A stretch of DNA of 64,000 nt from Brachyspira suanatina. GTDB lineage: Bacteria; Spirochaetota; Brachyspiria; Brachyspirales; Brachyspiraceae. Position 1 is the first letter of the stretch. Each line of letters begins with the position of its first letter. The position numbers and the translations under genes were made by a program. Below are positions 21,552 through 29,830 of this stretch, in pieces. The notes below the pieces were generated by a model. That model had not been told where the DNA came from. It searched no databases and saw only the letters and a program-made list of their open reading frames with translations. The DNA is taken from assembly GCF_001049755.1 (NCBI RefSeq), contig NZ_CVLB01000001.1, positions 1,320,995 through 1,384,994 on the forward strand, in the 5' to 3' direction.

Positions 21552-22292
21552 TTATATACCCCACCACTGAGAAGCATCAGATTGATATGCCCATTTATAA
21601 GAGTTTGCTGATTGAATCCAAATTTTAGCTAATTGATTTACATTTTTAAAGATATAAAGTCCATTAACAGAATATACACTTTCACTATCAAATGAATTAT
21701 CTGTATTATTTGTAACTACTACTACAGCATTAAAATTAGTTTGATATCCAAAATATTGAACTTTCCATCCGCCTGATGCAATAACTTTTCCAGTATTTGG
21801 ATCCATAGTTCCAACAGTTGCTGTATCAGCTGTTAATGTTGTTCCAGTTCCAGTTCCTTCAGGTCTTGGCATTACAGGCATTGATAATGTAATTTTAGTC
21901 TCTATATATTTAGTATCAACTAAATTATTCGTACCATATGCAGTAACAGCTACATAATATAATGTACCATTGTTAAATGCATAATTTGGAATTTCTATTA
22001 CAAAATTTGTTCTTGTATGATTAGAACCTGCTACTGTTGGATATGCTCCTAAAGAATTTTTTATAGCATCATCTGGCTGAGTAAAAGTTGAAGAATTACC
22101 GGCATATATATTAAATCCTGCAAAATCTGAAGCTATTACTCCTGACCAGAAGCTTATACTTACTTTGCCATTACCAGGTATAGCACAAATACCATATGGG
22201 GAATTATATTCGTCAACTATTGTAATAAGTTCTTCATTGCAAGAAATAAATAAAAAAATTGCTATTATATTGAGTATAAATATTTTTTTCAT
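21552..22292 (-). CDS. Putative lipoprotein with an FnIII-like segment (paralog of the next gene upstream)
   Basis: 246 residues. The N-terminus MKKIFILNIIAIFLFISC is a short lipoprotein signal with lipobox FISC (Cys18), so the mature protein should be lipid-anchored at the cell envelope. A segment near residues 37-70 (PGNGKVSISFWSG then FAGFNIYAGNS) has the look of a fibronectin-III/Ig-like beta-sandwich edge and is matched in the neighbouring paralog by PGNNKLTVEF and FSGYNIYFGDS. The rest is Thr/Asn-rich and ends in SQWWGI. The ATG lies 2 bases after the stop of the upstream paralog with no clear Shine-Dalgarno, so it is probably translated by coupling in the same operon. Function not recognised. 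Confidence 0.78.
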   Translation of the reverse strand: MKKIFILNIIAIFLFISCNEELITIVDEYNSPYGICAIPGNGKVSISFWSGVIASDFAGFNIYAGNSSTFTQPDDAIKNSLGAYPTVAGSNHTRTNFVIEIPNYAFNNGTLYYVAVTAYGTNNLVDTKYIETKITLSMPVMPRPEGTGTGTTLTADTATVGTMDPNTGKVIASGGWKVQYFGYQTNFNAVVVVTNNTDNSFDSESVYSVNGLYIFKNVNQLAKIWIQSANSYKWAYQSDASQWWGI

Positions 22293-22294
22293 AA

Positions 22295-23116
22295 TTAGTA
22301 GCTTAGTATATTGGCGCTAGTTTGTCTGCAATAATCAACTGTAATACTGCTAGCACCATTTACACTCCTTACATATATTTTACCATAATAGGCATTATTT
22401 CCATCAGTTATTTTTATTAAATAAAGTCTGTTAGCTTTTACTTGCAAATCAATGTTTCCATATCCATTTTCAGGAGGAACAACAATATCATTTAAAGATG
22501 TGCCGGATACTACCATCATACTTGTATTGCCAACATTTTGAAAATATAGAACTCCCCCACTGTCTATTAATCTTGCTAAATCTCTACCATCCATATTTAT
22601 ATTATTATTTGGAGTTATAGTTTGATTTAATGCTTCAGGTCTAGGTGTACCCATTTTTACGAAATTATCATAGTAATAATAACTTTCCAATTGAGGAGTT
22701 ATTTGATAAGCTGATACCCATACATATATTGGTATTCCATTATTCAAATCAGAATCTTTTAAAGTATATACATCAGTACTATTAGTAGAGAAATACGCTC
22801 CTGTTTCAATAGTAAATGAATATTTTTTTATAACTTGAGATTTTGTATCTGATATAGTAGGCAATGCTTTTTGCTGATTATATAATCTATATTTTCTAGG
22901 ATTTGTACTATCTCCAAAATATATATTATATCCGCTAAATGATGGTTCATTATTCTGGGCTTCAAATTCAACCGTTAATTTATTGTTTCCAGGTATAATT
23001 TTTGTTATATACGGCTGATTTAATTCTAGAGTTACACCTGTAACATCTGGAAGTCCACATGAAATTATTGCTAATGATGATATTACAATATATGAAAACA
23101 ATTTAAACATACGCAT
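22295..23116 (-). CDS. Putative lipoprotein with an FnIII-like segment
   Basis: 273 residues with signal MRMFKLFSYIVISSLAIISC, lipobox AIISC (Cys20). ATG codons occur at residues 1 and 3; neither has a strong ribosome-binding site, so the start may be 6 bases further in. After the Cys comes GLPDVTGVTLELNQ and then a beta-strand-rich region with PGNNKLTVEF and FSGYNIYFGDS, shared with the downstream sister gene, which suggests tandem duplication. It lies 38 bases downstream of the dUTPase gene and is read from the same strand. A surface or periplasmic binding role is possible; the sequence gives no specific function. Confidence 0.77.
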   Translation of the reverse strand: MRMFKLFSYIVISSLAIISCGLPDVTGVTLELNQPYITKIIPGNNKLTVEFEAQNNEPSFSGYNIYFGDSTNPRKYRLYNQQKALPTISDTKSQVIKKYSFTIETGAYFSTNSTDVYTLKDSDLNNGIPIYVWVSAYQITPQLESYYYYDNFVKMGTPRPEALNQTITPNNNINMDGRDLARLIDSGGVLYFQNVGNTSMMVVSGTSLNDIVVPPENGYGNIDLQVKANRLYLIKITDGNNAYYGKIYVRSVNGASSITVDYCRQTSANILSY

Positions 23117-23154
23117 TTATATATTATAAACAAAAATATTAATTATAGCAATAG

Positions 23155-23589
23155 TTATTTATTGGTACTTCCAAATCCACCCTCACCTCTTTGAGTATCT
23201 GAAAGAGAATCTACCTCTTCAAAACTTGCCTTTTCAACTTTAGCAAAAACCATTTGTGCTATTCTATCTCCTTTATTTATAGTAAATGGAGTATCAGTTA
23301 AAGAAGCTAATATTATTTTTAATTCTCCTCTATAATCACTATCTATTGTTGCTGGAGAGTTTAAACAAAATATACCATTTTTTAGTGCTAAAGAACTCCT
23401 ACTCCTTACTTGTGCTTCATAACCTTCAGGTATTTCAATAAAAAGACCGGTTGGAATTAGTACTATATCATTTTTATTTAAAGTAATAGGTTTATCTATA
23501 TTAGCATGTAAATCAAGTCCTGAAGAACCAGGAGTTTGATATTTAGGTAAAGGATTATTTGATTTATTAATAATTTTTATTTTAAGCAT
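23155..23589 (-). CDS. dut: dUTP diphosphatase (dUTPase)
   Basis: This protein hydrolyses dUTP to dUMP and pyrophosphate, keeping uracil out of DNA and supplying thymidylate synthesis. The five trimeric-dUTPase motifs are visible in order: PGSSGLDLHA, RSRSSLA, ATIDSDYRGE (with the catalytic-water Asp of the family), GDRIAQMVF and RGEGGFGST near the C-terminus. I chose the ATG at 23589 (protein MLKIKI..., 144 residues) because GGAGA sits 5-6 bases upstream; the longer frame from 23601 would begin with TTG inside the ribosome-binding site. The gene is 24 bases downstream of the GntP-type permease, in the same apparent operon. Confidence 0.95.
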   Translation of the reverse strand: MLKIKIINKSNNPLPKYQTPGSSGLDLHANIDKPITLNKNDIVLIPTGLFIEIPEGYEAQVRSRSSLALKNGIFCLNSPATIDSDYRGELKIILASLTDTPFTINKGDRIAQMVFAKVEKASFEEVDSLSDTQRGEGGFGSTNK

Positions 23590-23613
23590 TATTTTCTCCA
23601 AATATTTTATTGT

Positions 23614-24996
23614 TTATCTAAAAAGGAAAGCGAGTATCATTATAATAATTAGTGCTGTAGTACCCTGTACAAAAGTGGCTAAAGTTCTAGCTTTATATGC
23701 ATCATTTATTTTTAAACCAGATAATTCTACAACTATCCAAAAATAACTATCATTAGCATGAGAAGCTATCATAGATCCAGCTCCTATTGACATCAATACT
23801 AATACTTGAGATATAGGCGTATTAAATCCTAATGTGCCAAGTAAAGGAGCAAAAAGAGTTGCTACAGTAACTACAGCTATTGTAGATGATCCTAACATTA
23901 TTTTTAGTGCTGATGCCATAATAAATGGAAGTATTAATCCCATATTTAATGATCCGAATATATGACCTAATTCAGGTATAATTTTAGCTAATTCAGTAGA
24001 TTTCAAAACTTCTGCAAAAGCGCCACTGGCCCCAACTATAGCTAATATGCTTCCAGAAGATCTTATACCATCACCTATCCACATAGATATTTCTTCTTTA
24101 TTAAATTTATGAGTTAATAGAAGTGAGAATAAAAAACCAATGAACAATGCCATAGATGGTTCACCTAAGAATATGAATATATTTTTTACTATTCCGCCGC
24201 CTAATCTGAAAGAATCAAATCTTACTATACTTCCTATAGCCATTAATATTATAGGGACTACTATAGGTGCTAAAGCTTTCCAAGTAGGAGGAAGTCCTCC
24301 TATATCACTTATCAAAGTTTCATAAGTAGGAGATTTATCCGGATAATTAGGTTTTTTTATATATTTTGAAATAAATATTCCATATATTGCCCCTACTAAA
24401 GAAGTTGGTATAGCAACTATTAATCCTATAATTATAACAGTTAATAAATGTGCTTCAAGTCCAAATAGGTTTACAACTGCTGCAGGTCCTGGAGTTGGAG
24501 GAATTAAAGCATGAGAAGCATAAAGTCCTGTAGATAATGCAACTGATAAAGCAACAGGAGATGCACCGCTTTTTTTAGCCACAGCTTTTCTTAAAGGTGT
24601 TAATATCAAATATCCTGAATCACAAAATACAGGTATTGATACTATAAAACCTAGTATATTCATAGCCAATGCAGGATGAGATTTACCTACTACTCTTAAA
24701 ACTATTTCTCCTAATTTTAGAGCAGCACCAGACATTTCTAATATATTACCTATTACACTACCCAAAACTATTATTATACCTACACTTGCTAAAGCATTGC
24801 CGAAGCCTTTTCCTATTAAAGCTGATATTTCTGTTATATAATTGGTATCATTATTAGATGGGACATGAAGTGTAAAAGCTAAGAATATTGCTACTAATAG
24901 CATAGCTATGAATGGATGAACCTTAAATTTAATCGTTAAAATCATAACGACAATAATAGATATTGCCAACATAGCTATTACAAAATAACTAATCAT
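23614..24996 (-). CDS. GntP-family permease (gluconate/sugar-acid type)
   Basis: 460 residues, about 12 hydrophobic segments, inner-membrane symporter of the GntP family. Family signatures seen are SIPVFCDSGYLILTPL and LSTGLYASHALIPPTPGPAA, plus a Gly/Ser-rich C-terminal part with MIASHANDSYFWIVVELSG. GntP members import gluconate or related hydroxy acids with protons; the substrate here cannot be told from sequence, and no kinase or dehydratase gene is next to it. The ATG at 24996 is preceded by AAGGA at 7 bases. It follows the HPr-like gene by 54 bases and is followed by dut after 24, an unusual mixture in one operon. Confidence 0.88.
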   Translation of the reverse strand: MISYFVIAMLAISIIVVMILTIKFKVHPFIAMLLVAIFLAFTLHVPSNNDTNYITEISALIGKGFGNALASVGIIIVLGSVIGNILEMSGAALKLGEIVLRVVGKSHPALAMNILGFIVSIPVFCDSGYLILTPLRKAVAKKSGASPVALSVALSTGLYASHALIPPTPGPAAVVNLFGLEAHLLTVIIIGLIVAIPTSLVGAIYGIFISKYIKKPNYPDKSPTYETLISDIGGLPPTWKALAPIVVPIILMAIGSIVRFDSFRLGGGIVKNIFIFLGEPSMALFIGFLFSLLLTHKFNKEEISMWIGDGIRSSGSILAIVGASGAFAEVLKSTELAKIIPELGHIFGSLNMGLILPFIMASALKIMLGSSTIAVVTVATLFAPLLGTLGFNTPISQVLVLMSIGAGSMIASHANDSYFWIVVELSGLKINDAYKARTLATFVQGTTALIIIMILAFLFR

Positions 24997-25050
24997 TAAA
25001 TATCCTTATGTTTGTTATTTTTTTTATTATGTAAGAAAATATGTAAAATA

Positions 25051-25365
25051 TTAGTCATCATCTTCTGGAACTTCAGCATGAATATAGCCTTCTTCAAAGA
25101 AATATACTAATTCTTTTTCTGCTTGTTTAGCTATTTCTTCCATTCCATCTTCATATTCTATTTCTAAGATTAGATTTGCACCTTGAAATGCTCCAAGTCC
25201 CATAATATTAAATACACTTTTAGCGTCTGCTCTTACACCATTATAAAGTAAAAATATTCCTATGTTAGAATATTCATTTTTACTTGATATTTGTGAAAGT
25301 ACTCCTGCGGGTCTTAAATGCATTCCATTTTTGCTTTTGATTGTAACTACATTTGTTAATGTCAT
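25051..25365 (-). CDS. HPr-family phosphocarrier protein
   Basis: 104 residues, small cytosolic PTS phosphocarrier. NGMHLRPAG carries the phosphorylatable histidine (His16), and DAKSVFNIMGLGA contains the serine corresponding to regulatory Ser46 of Gram-positive HPr (Ser50 here). The usual HPr length is 85-90 residues; this one has extra C-terminal residues ending in the acidic AEVPEDDD. The ATG at 25365 has AGGAA 6 bases upstream. It is first in the likely operon with a GntP-type permease and dut. It may donate phosphate in the PTS or act as a regulatory HPr; no EI or EII gene is in the window. Confidence 0.88.
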   Translation of the reverse strand: MTLTNVVTIKSKNGMHLRPAGVLSQISSKNEYSNIGIFLLYNGVRADAKSVFNIMGLGAFQGANLILEIEYEDGMEEIAKQAEKELVYFFEEGYIHAEVPEDDD

Positions 25366-25400
25366 TAATATTCCTATTGAATTTATTTTTACTTATTTTT

Positions 25401-25429
25401 AGTATAATATATTTTTATTTCTTTTTCAA
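25401..25429 (-). promoter_or_regulatory. Sigma-70-type promoter for the HPr-gntP-dut operon
   Basis: On the minus strand TTGAAA (25424-25429), a 17-base spacer and TATACT (25401-25406) match the -35/-10 consensus at 5/6 in each box. The predicted start lies about 25-30 bases before the HPr ATG. Confidence 0.65.
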
Positions 25430-25526
25430 TAGATTTCTTTTATAATAAACATATTTTGAAATAAATAACTTTATATATTTGATATAATAAATAATTAATG
25501 ATAGTATATAAGTTTTATATTTGGTA

Positions 25527-26063
25527 TTATTTATTGCATAATTCTAAACATTTTTCAAGCCATTTACAAGTATTTTCTTCTCTCATAATGGCCCCCATTA
25601 ATACTAAATAATCACTGAAACTATTGGTATTTTTCTGAGGTATGCCGTCAAATTTTTTTTGATTATTTTTTAAATGTTCTAGTCTTTCTTTATGCTGATT
25701 TAGATGATTAGTTATAAGATTTATTCTCATTTCTTCTGATAAACAATCTGAGAAAAATAATTGCAATCTAAATTCATCTTTAAATGTAGGAGGAATATTT
25801 ATTTCTGATTCAATCCATTTCATAAAATCTTTTTTTCCAAGTTCAGTAATAGAATATAATTTTTTTTCTAAAACAGTTCCTGATATTTCTATTTTATATT
25901 CTACCATACCTTGTTCATTGAGTGATTTTAATTCCGGATATATTTGACTATGTTTTGCACTCCAAAATTCACATAGTGTTTCTTCAAATTCTTTTGTTAT
26001 GTCATATCCTGTCATATTTTTTTGATTTAAAAGTCCTAAAATGGCATATTTTAACACTCCCAT
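25527..26063 (-). CDS. PadR-family transcriptional regulator
   Basis: 178 residues. The N-terminal winged helix begins MGVLKYAILGLLNQKNMTGY, the PadR hallmark, with FWSAKHSQIYPELKSLNEQG as recognition helix and wing, then a C-terminal helical dimerisation part (about residues 90-175) like the Vir_act_alpha_C domain. PadR proteins are usually ligand-relieved repressors of a neighbouring transporter or detoxifying enzyme. It is divergent from the OFA transporter at 26291, which is the obvious candidate target. Start: ATG at 26063 with TTGGAG about 8 bases upstream. Effector unknown. Confidence 0.92.
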   Translation of the reverse strand: MGVLKYAILGLLNQKNMTGYDITKEFEETLCEFWSAKHSQIYPELKSLNEQGMVEYKIEISGTVLEKKLYSITELGKKDFMKWIESEINIPPTFKDEFRLQLFFSDCLSEEMRINLITNHLNQHKERLEHLKNNQKKFDGIPQKNTNSFSDYLVLMGAIMREENTCKWLEKCLELCNK

Positions 26064-26088
26064 AAAAATCGCTCCAATTATTTGTTCT

Positions 26089-26150
26089 ATATGTTTATAT
26101 TTTAGTATTATACCATTATTAATATATAAAATCTATAGTATAAAACATAT
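26089..26150 (-). promoter_or_regulatory. padR promoter flanked by an inverted repeat (candidate operator)
   Basis: A minus-strand TATAAT (plus positions 26107-26112) sits about 45 bases before the padR start codon. It is bracketed by ATATGTTTATA (26089-26099) and its near complement TATAAAACATAT (26139-26150). PadR proteins often bind ATGT/ACAT-type palindromes, so autoregulation is plausible. In DNA this AT-rich the match could be chance. Confidence 0.4.
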
Positions 26151-26169
26151 AAAAACTAATATGTATATA

Positions 26170-26198
26170 TTGACACGTTTATATCTATATGCTATTAT
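26170..26198 (+). promoter_or_regulatory. Strong sigma-70-type promoter of the OFA transporter
   Basis: TTGACA (26170-26175), a 17-base spacer and TATTAT (26193-26198). This is the best promoter match I saw in the window. The 8-base palindrome TGTATACA (26200-26207) lies on the expected start site and could be an operator for the divergent PadR regulator. Confidence 0.72.
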
Positions 26199-26290
26199 TT
26201 GTATACATGAAAAATCTTTAACATTTAAATAAAGGATTAAAATATAACATTTTATAGATATTTACATATAATAAATCGTGGGAGTATATT

Positions 26291-27538
26291 ATGAATTATA
26301 CAAAAAAGAGATGGTTTATACTTTTTGTAGTATGTTTAGCCAATTTATGTTTAGGTTCAATTTATACTTGGAGTGTATTTGCTGCACCTATGGCTGAATA
26401 TTTATCAGGAATATTTGGAAAGACATTAACTTCAGCAGATTTAGCTATAGTCTATACAATAGCTAATAGTGTTGGCCCTATAACAATGATAAGTGGAGGA
26501 TGGGTTAATGATAAATTCGGGCCTAAAAAAGTTTTATTTGTAGGCGGTATGATGTGGGGATTTGGAATGCTTCTTTCTGGTTTTGCCACAAGTGTAGGAT
26601 TTTTAATTGTGTCTTATGCTTTAATAGGAGGGCTTGGATTAGGCATGGCTTATGGTACGGCAATAAGCAGCTGCATAAAATTTTTCCCAGATAAAAGCGG
26701 ATTAGTAGGAGGTATTATAACTGCTGTATATGGTTTTGGTTCTGTAGCACTTCCTCCTATAGTTACAATGATTGTTAATAAATTTGATGCCCCTACAGCA
26801 TTTAAAATTGTTGGTGTAGTTTTTTGTATTATACTTGCATTTTGTTCTTTTACTATAGAAAAATGTCCTCCAAATTTTGTGCCAGATGGTTGGACTCCTC
26901 CAGAAAAGAAGAATTCAATTTCTGTAACTATTAATAAAGATTGGAAAGGAATGCTTAAAACTCCAGCATTTTATGTTATGATACTTCTTTTTACTTGCGG
27001 AGCTTTTACCGGAATGATGATTACTTCTCAAGCTTCAGCAGTTGCAAGAAATTTAGTAGGAATGAGTGCCATTGCTGCTAGTACTGCAGTATCTGTATTG
27101 GCATTATTTAATGTATTTGGAAGAATTGTAGCAGGTTATTCTTCAGATAAGATAGGAAGAATATTAACTTTAGCTTTTTCATGTGTTCTTGGTGCAATAG
27201 GATTAATATGTCTTTATAAATCAGGAGAAGGAACTGATGTTATATTTTATATCGGCATATCTATAGTAGGACTTTGTTTTGGTTCTTTTATGGGAGTTTT
27301 TCCGGGATTTACAGCTTCAAAATTTGGAACATTAAATAACAGTGTTAATTATGGAATAATGTTTATTGGTGTTGCTATAGCTGGATATTTCGGTCCTACT
27401 GTTATGGGAAGTATGTATCGTCAATATGGAAGTTATCAAAATGCATTTTTAGTGGCATGTGCTTTGAATATTTTTGGAATAGTATTAACAATAATATATT
27501 CAATTTTAGACAAAAGAGAAAAGAGAGCTAATTCTTAA
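26291..27538 (+). CDS. MFS transporter, OFA (oxalate/formate antiporter) family
   Basis: 415 residues with about 12 transmembrane segments, inner membrane. The start NYTKKRWFILFVVCLANLCL followed by GSIYTWSVFAAPM is the OFA-family signature; the MFS loop-2/3 motif reads GGWVNDKFGPKKVLFVGG, and a second copy in the C-half is AGYSSDKIGRILTL. OFA members exchange small carboxylates (oxalate/formate, lactate and others); the substrate is not determinable. The ATG has GGGAG 7 bases upstream, about 85 bases downstream of a near-consensus promoter. Control by the divergent PadR regulator is inferred from position. The flavoprotein gene follows at 27804 after a structured spacer. Confidence 0.88.
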   Translation: MNYTKKRWFILFVVCLANLCLGSIYTWSVFAAPMAEYLSGIFGKTLTSADLAIVYTIANSVGPITMISGGWVNDKFGPKKVLFVGGMMWGFGMLLSGFATSVGFLIVSYALIGGLGLGMAYGTAISSCIKFFPDKSGLVGGIITAVYGFGSVALPPIVTMIVNKFDAPTAFKIVGVVFCIILAFCSFTIEKCPPNFVPDGWTPPEKKNSISVTINKDWKGMLKTPAFYVMILLFTCGAFTGMMITSQASAVARNLVGMSAIAASTAVSVLALFNVFGRIVAGYSSDKIGRILTLAFSCVLGAIGLICLYKSGEGTDVIFYIGISIVGLCFGSFMGVFPGFTASKFGTLNNSVNYGIMFIGVAIAGYFGPTVMGSMYRQYGSYQNAFLVACALNIFGIVLTIIYSILDKREKRANS

Positions 27539-27614
27539 CAAGAAATATAGCTATTTTTAAACTAAATCAATGAGTATTTGCAGTATTGTTATTTTAGTAT
27601 TTTTGAAATTATAA

Positions 27615-27660
27615 TTGGGGCTTTGCCCCAACCCCCACTTCTTTTGGTGGCCCAAGGAAG
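27615..27660. repeat. GC-rich double-hairpin intergenic element
   Basis: The 265-base spacer 27539-27803 is AT-rich except for this island. TTGGGGC TTT GCCCCAA (27615-27631) is a perfect 7-bp stem with a 3-nt loop. The adjacent CTTCTTTTGG/CCCAAGGAAG (27638-27660) forms a second stem with one wobble and one mismatch. No T-run follows, so it is not a classical terminator. It looks like a dispersed repeat of the REP or small MITE kind; I see no second copy in this window. Confidence 0.6.
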
Positions 27661-27803
27661 CAAAAAGACTGTAATTCTATAGATTAAAGTTAGAACTTAT
27701 ACAACATGTACATATAATTATTAAAAATTTAAAATAGTAGATATAATCTTGTTAAATAGTTTTGAAAAATATTAAATAAAAATAAATATAAGGAGTATAA
27801 AAT

Positions 27804-29750
27804 ATGAAACATAAACATCCTAATCTATGTAAGCCTATAACAATAGCAGGTGTTACATTTCAAAATAGAATGTTTTCAGCTCCAATGGGCGGAACTGATA
27901 TAACTAATGATGGATGTATAGGTCCAAAATCTACTGCATTCTATGAATTAAGGGCAAGAGGCGGTGCAGGTGCTGTTACAGTAAGTGAATGTATGGTACA
28001 TCCTGAAACAGACGGTTCTCATGCTTATCATTTGGATACAAAAATATTAAACTCTCTTGCTGCTGCTACTTATACGGCAGATGCTATAAGAAGACATGGT
28101 TCAATAGCTAGTTTGGAATTATCACATTCTGGTATGTATGCAGGCACATATATGACAGATAAAACTAAAAAGCAAAGTATGGCTCAATGGGGACCTTCTG
28201 ATACAGTACGCCCTGATGGTGTAGAAGTAAAATCATTAACGAAAGAAATGATAAAAGATATTGTTGATGCTTATGGTAATGTTGCTGCACTTGCTAAAAG
28301 AGCTGGTTTTGAAATGCTTTTAATACATGGAGGTCATGGCTGGCTTATTAATCAATTTTTCTCTCCTTATTTTAATAAAAGAAAAGATGAATATGGCGGA
28401 AGTTTAGAGAATAGATGCCGTTTAGCAATAGAAGTATTAACATCTGTTCGTAAATCTGTTGGTGAAAGATTTCCAATAGAGTTTAGATTCAGCGGTTCTG
28501 AATTATTTGATGGAGGTTATGATTTAGATGAAGGAATAGAGATTGCAAAACATATATCTCCTTATGTGGATTTACTTCATGTTTCTGCTGGAACTTATCA
28601 AAGAGGTTTCGGAGATACTCACCCTTCTATGTTTAAAGAGCATGGATGTAATGTATATTTGGCAGAGGCTATAAAAAAACATGTTTCTGTACCAGTATCA
28701 ACCATAGGAGCTTTAAATAGTCCAGAACAAATGGAAGAGATTATTGCATCTGGGAAAGCTGATATTGTTTATATGGCACGTGCTTTGCTTGCTGATCATC
28801 AATTGCCTAGAAAGGTAATGGAAAATAGAGATGAAGAAATAGTGCATTGTTTGAGATGCTTTACTTGTATGGCTGAACGTGCTGCTACTGCTACTAGAAG
28901 ATGTACTGTTAATCCTTTAATAGGAAGAGAGCTTGACGGAATTGAAGTTATGCCAACAAGAGAAAGTAAAAAAGTGTTAGTTGCAGGTGCTGGTCCCGGA
29001 GGTTTATATGCTGCTTATACTGCTGCTAGAAGAGGACATAAAGTTATATTATGTGAGAAAGAATCAGAAGTTGGAGGTATATTAAAAAGTGAGCAGGCAA
29101 TACCTTTCAAAAAAGAAATGTATGATTTATCTAATACTTATGCATTGCTTGCTAGAAAAGCTGGCGTTGAAATACGTACAAATACAGAAGTAACAAAAGA
29201 ATTAGTAGAAAAAGAAAATCCTTATGCATTAATAATTGCTGTTGGTTCAACTCCTTTAGTTCCTCCTATAAAAGGTTTAGATGGTGATAATGTTGTTATA
29301 GTAAATAACTACTATAAAGAAAAAGATAAAGTAACTGATAATGTAGTGGTATTTGGTGGCGGTTTAGCTGGATGTGAATGTGCTATACATTTAGGAATGG
29401 AAGGAAAAAAAGTACATCTTGTAGAAATGAGAGATGAGCTTGCACCTGATGCTAATGTAAGACATAGACCTTTACTTTTAAAAGAAGTTGATAAATATGT
29501 TACTGTTCATACTGGATATAAAGGAATAGAAGTAAGAAAAGACGGAATATTGTGTGTTGATAAAGATAATAAAGAAGTATTAGTTGAAGGAACTACAGTT
29601 ATATGTGCTTTAGGACAAAGATCTTGTACTGATACTGTTGAAAAATTAAGAGATACTGCTCCGTTTGTAAGAGTAATTGGAGATGCTGCAAAAGTTGCTA
29701 CAATAACAAATGCTGTATATTGGGGATATCATGCTGCTTTAGATATATAA
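27804..29750 (+). CDS. FadH-like NADH:flavin oxidoreductase (OYE barrel + FAD/NAD domains)
   Basis: 648 residues, cytosolic. Residues 1-~340 form an old-yellow-enzyme TIM barrel binding FMN (FSAPMGGTDITNDG; GGHGWLINQFFSPYFNKR; EYGGSLENR). CLRCFTC followed 11 residues later by CTVNP is the iron-sulfur binding site of the 2,4-dienoyl-CoA reductase/trimethylamine dehydrogenase group; the spacing C-x2-C-x2-C-x11-C is slightly shorter than in E. coli FadH. Then come an FAD Rossmann motif (VAGAGPGGLYAAYTAARRGH) and an NAD(P) motif (VVFGGGLAGCECAIHLGMEG). Such enzymes reduce activated C=C bonds of enoates, dienoyl-CoA or steroids; the substrate is open. AAGGAG stands 7 bases before the ATG. Its position behind a carboxylate transporter suggests an imported organic acid as electron acceptor. 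Confidence 0.88.
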   Translation: MKHKHPNLCKPITIAGVTFQNRMFSAPMGGTDITNDGCIGPKSTAFYELRARGGAGAVTVSECMVHPETDGSHAYHLDTKILNSLAAATYTADAIRRHGSIASLELSHSGMYAGTYMTDKTKKQSMAQWGPSDTVRPDGVEVKSLTKEMIKDIVDAYGNVAALAKRAGFEMLLIHGGHGWLINQFFSPYFNKRKDEYGGSLENRCRLAIEVLTSVRKSVGERFPIEFRFSGSELFDGGYDLDEGIEIAKHISPYVDLLHVSAGTYQRGFGDTHPSMFKEHGCNVYLAEAIKKHVSVPVSTIGALNSPEQMEEIIASGKADIVYMARALLADHQLPRKVMENRDEEIVHCLRCFTCMAERAATATRRCTVNPLIGRELDGIEVMPTRESKKVLVAGAGPGGLYAAYTAARRGHKVILCEKESEVGGILKSEQAIPFKKEMYDLSNTYALLARKAGVEIRTNTEVTKELVEKENPYALIIAVGSTPLVPPIKGLDGDNVVIVNNYYKEKDKVTDNVVVFGGGLAGCECAIHLGMEGKKVHLVEMRDELAPDANVRHRPLLLKEVDKYVTVHTGYKGIEVRKDGILCVDKDNKEVLVEGTTVICALGQRSCTDTVEKLRDTAPFVRVIGDAAKVATITNAVYWGYHAALDI

Positions 29751-29781
29751 TAGTTAAACATATAGATTCATAATTTTCCAT

Positions 29782-29819
29782 AGGCTTTATAGTATAGTGA
29801 TATATTATAAAGCCTTTTT
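29782..29819 (+). terminator. Intrinsic terminator after the flavoprotein gene
   Basis: A 15-bp stem (29782-29796 with 29801-29815, a single mismatch/wobble) starts AGGCTTTATA and closes TATAAAGCCT, with a GTGA loop and then TTTTA. It is 31 bases after the stop codon. Confidence 0.9.
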
Positions 29820-29830
29820 AAATTTAGAGT

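Noticed and set aside
27615-27660. Double hairpin as the terminator of the OFA transporter gene
   Set aside because: No T-run follows either hairpin, and it lies 77 bases after the stop; a structured repeat fits better.
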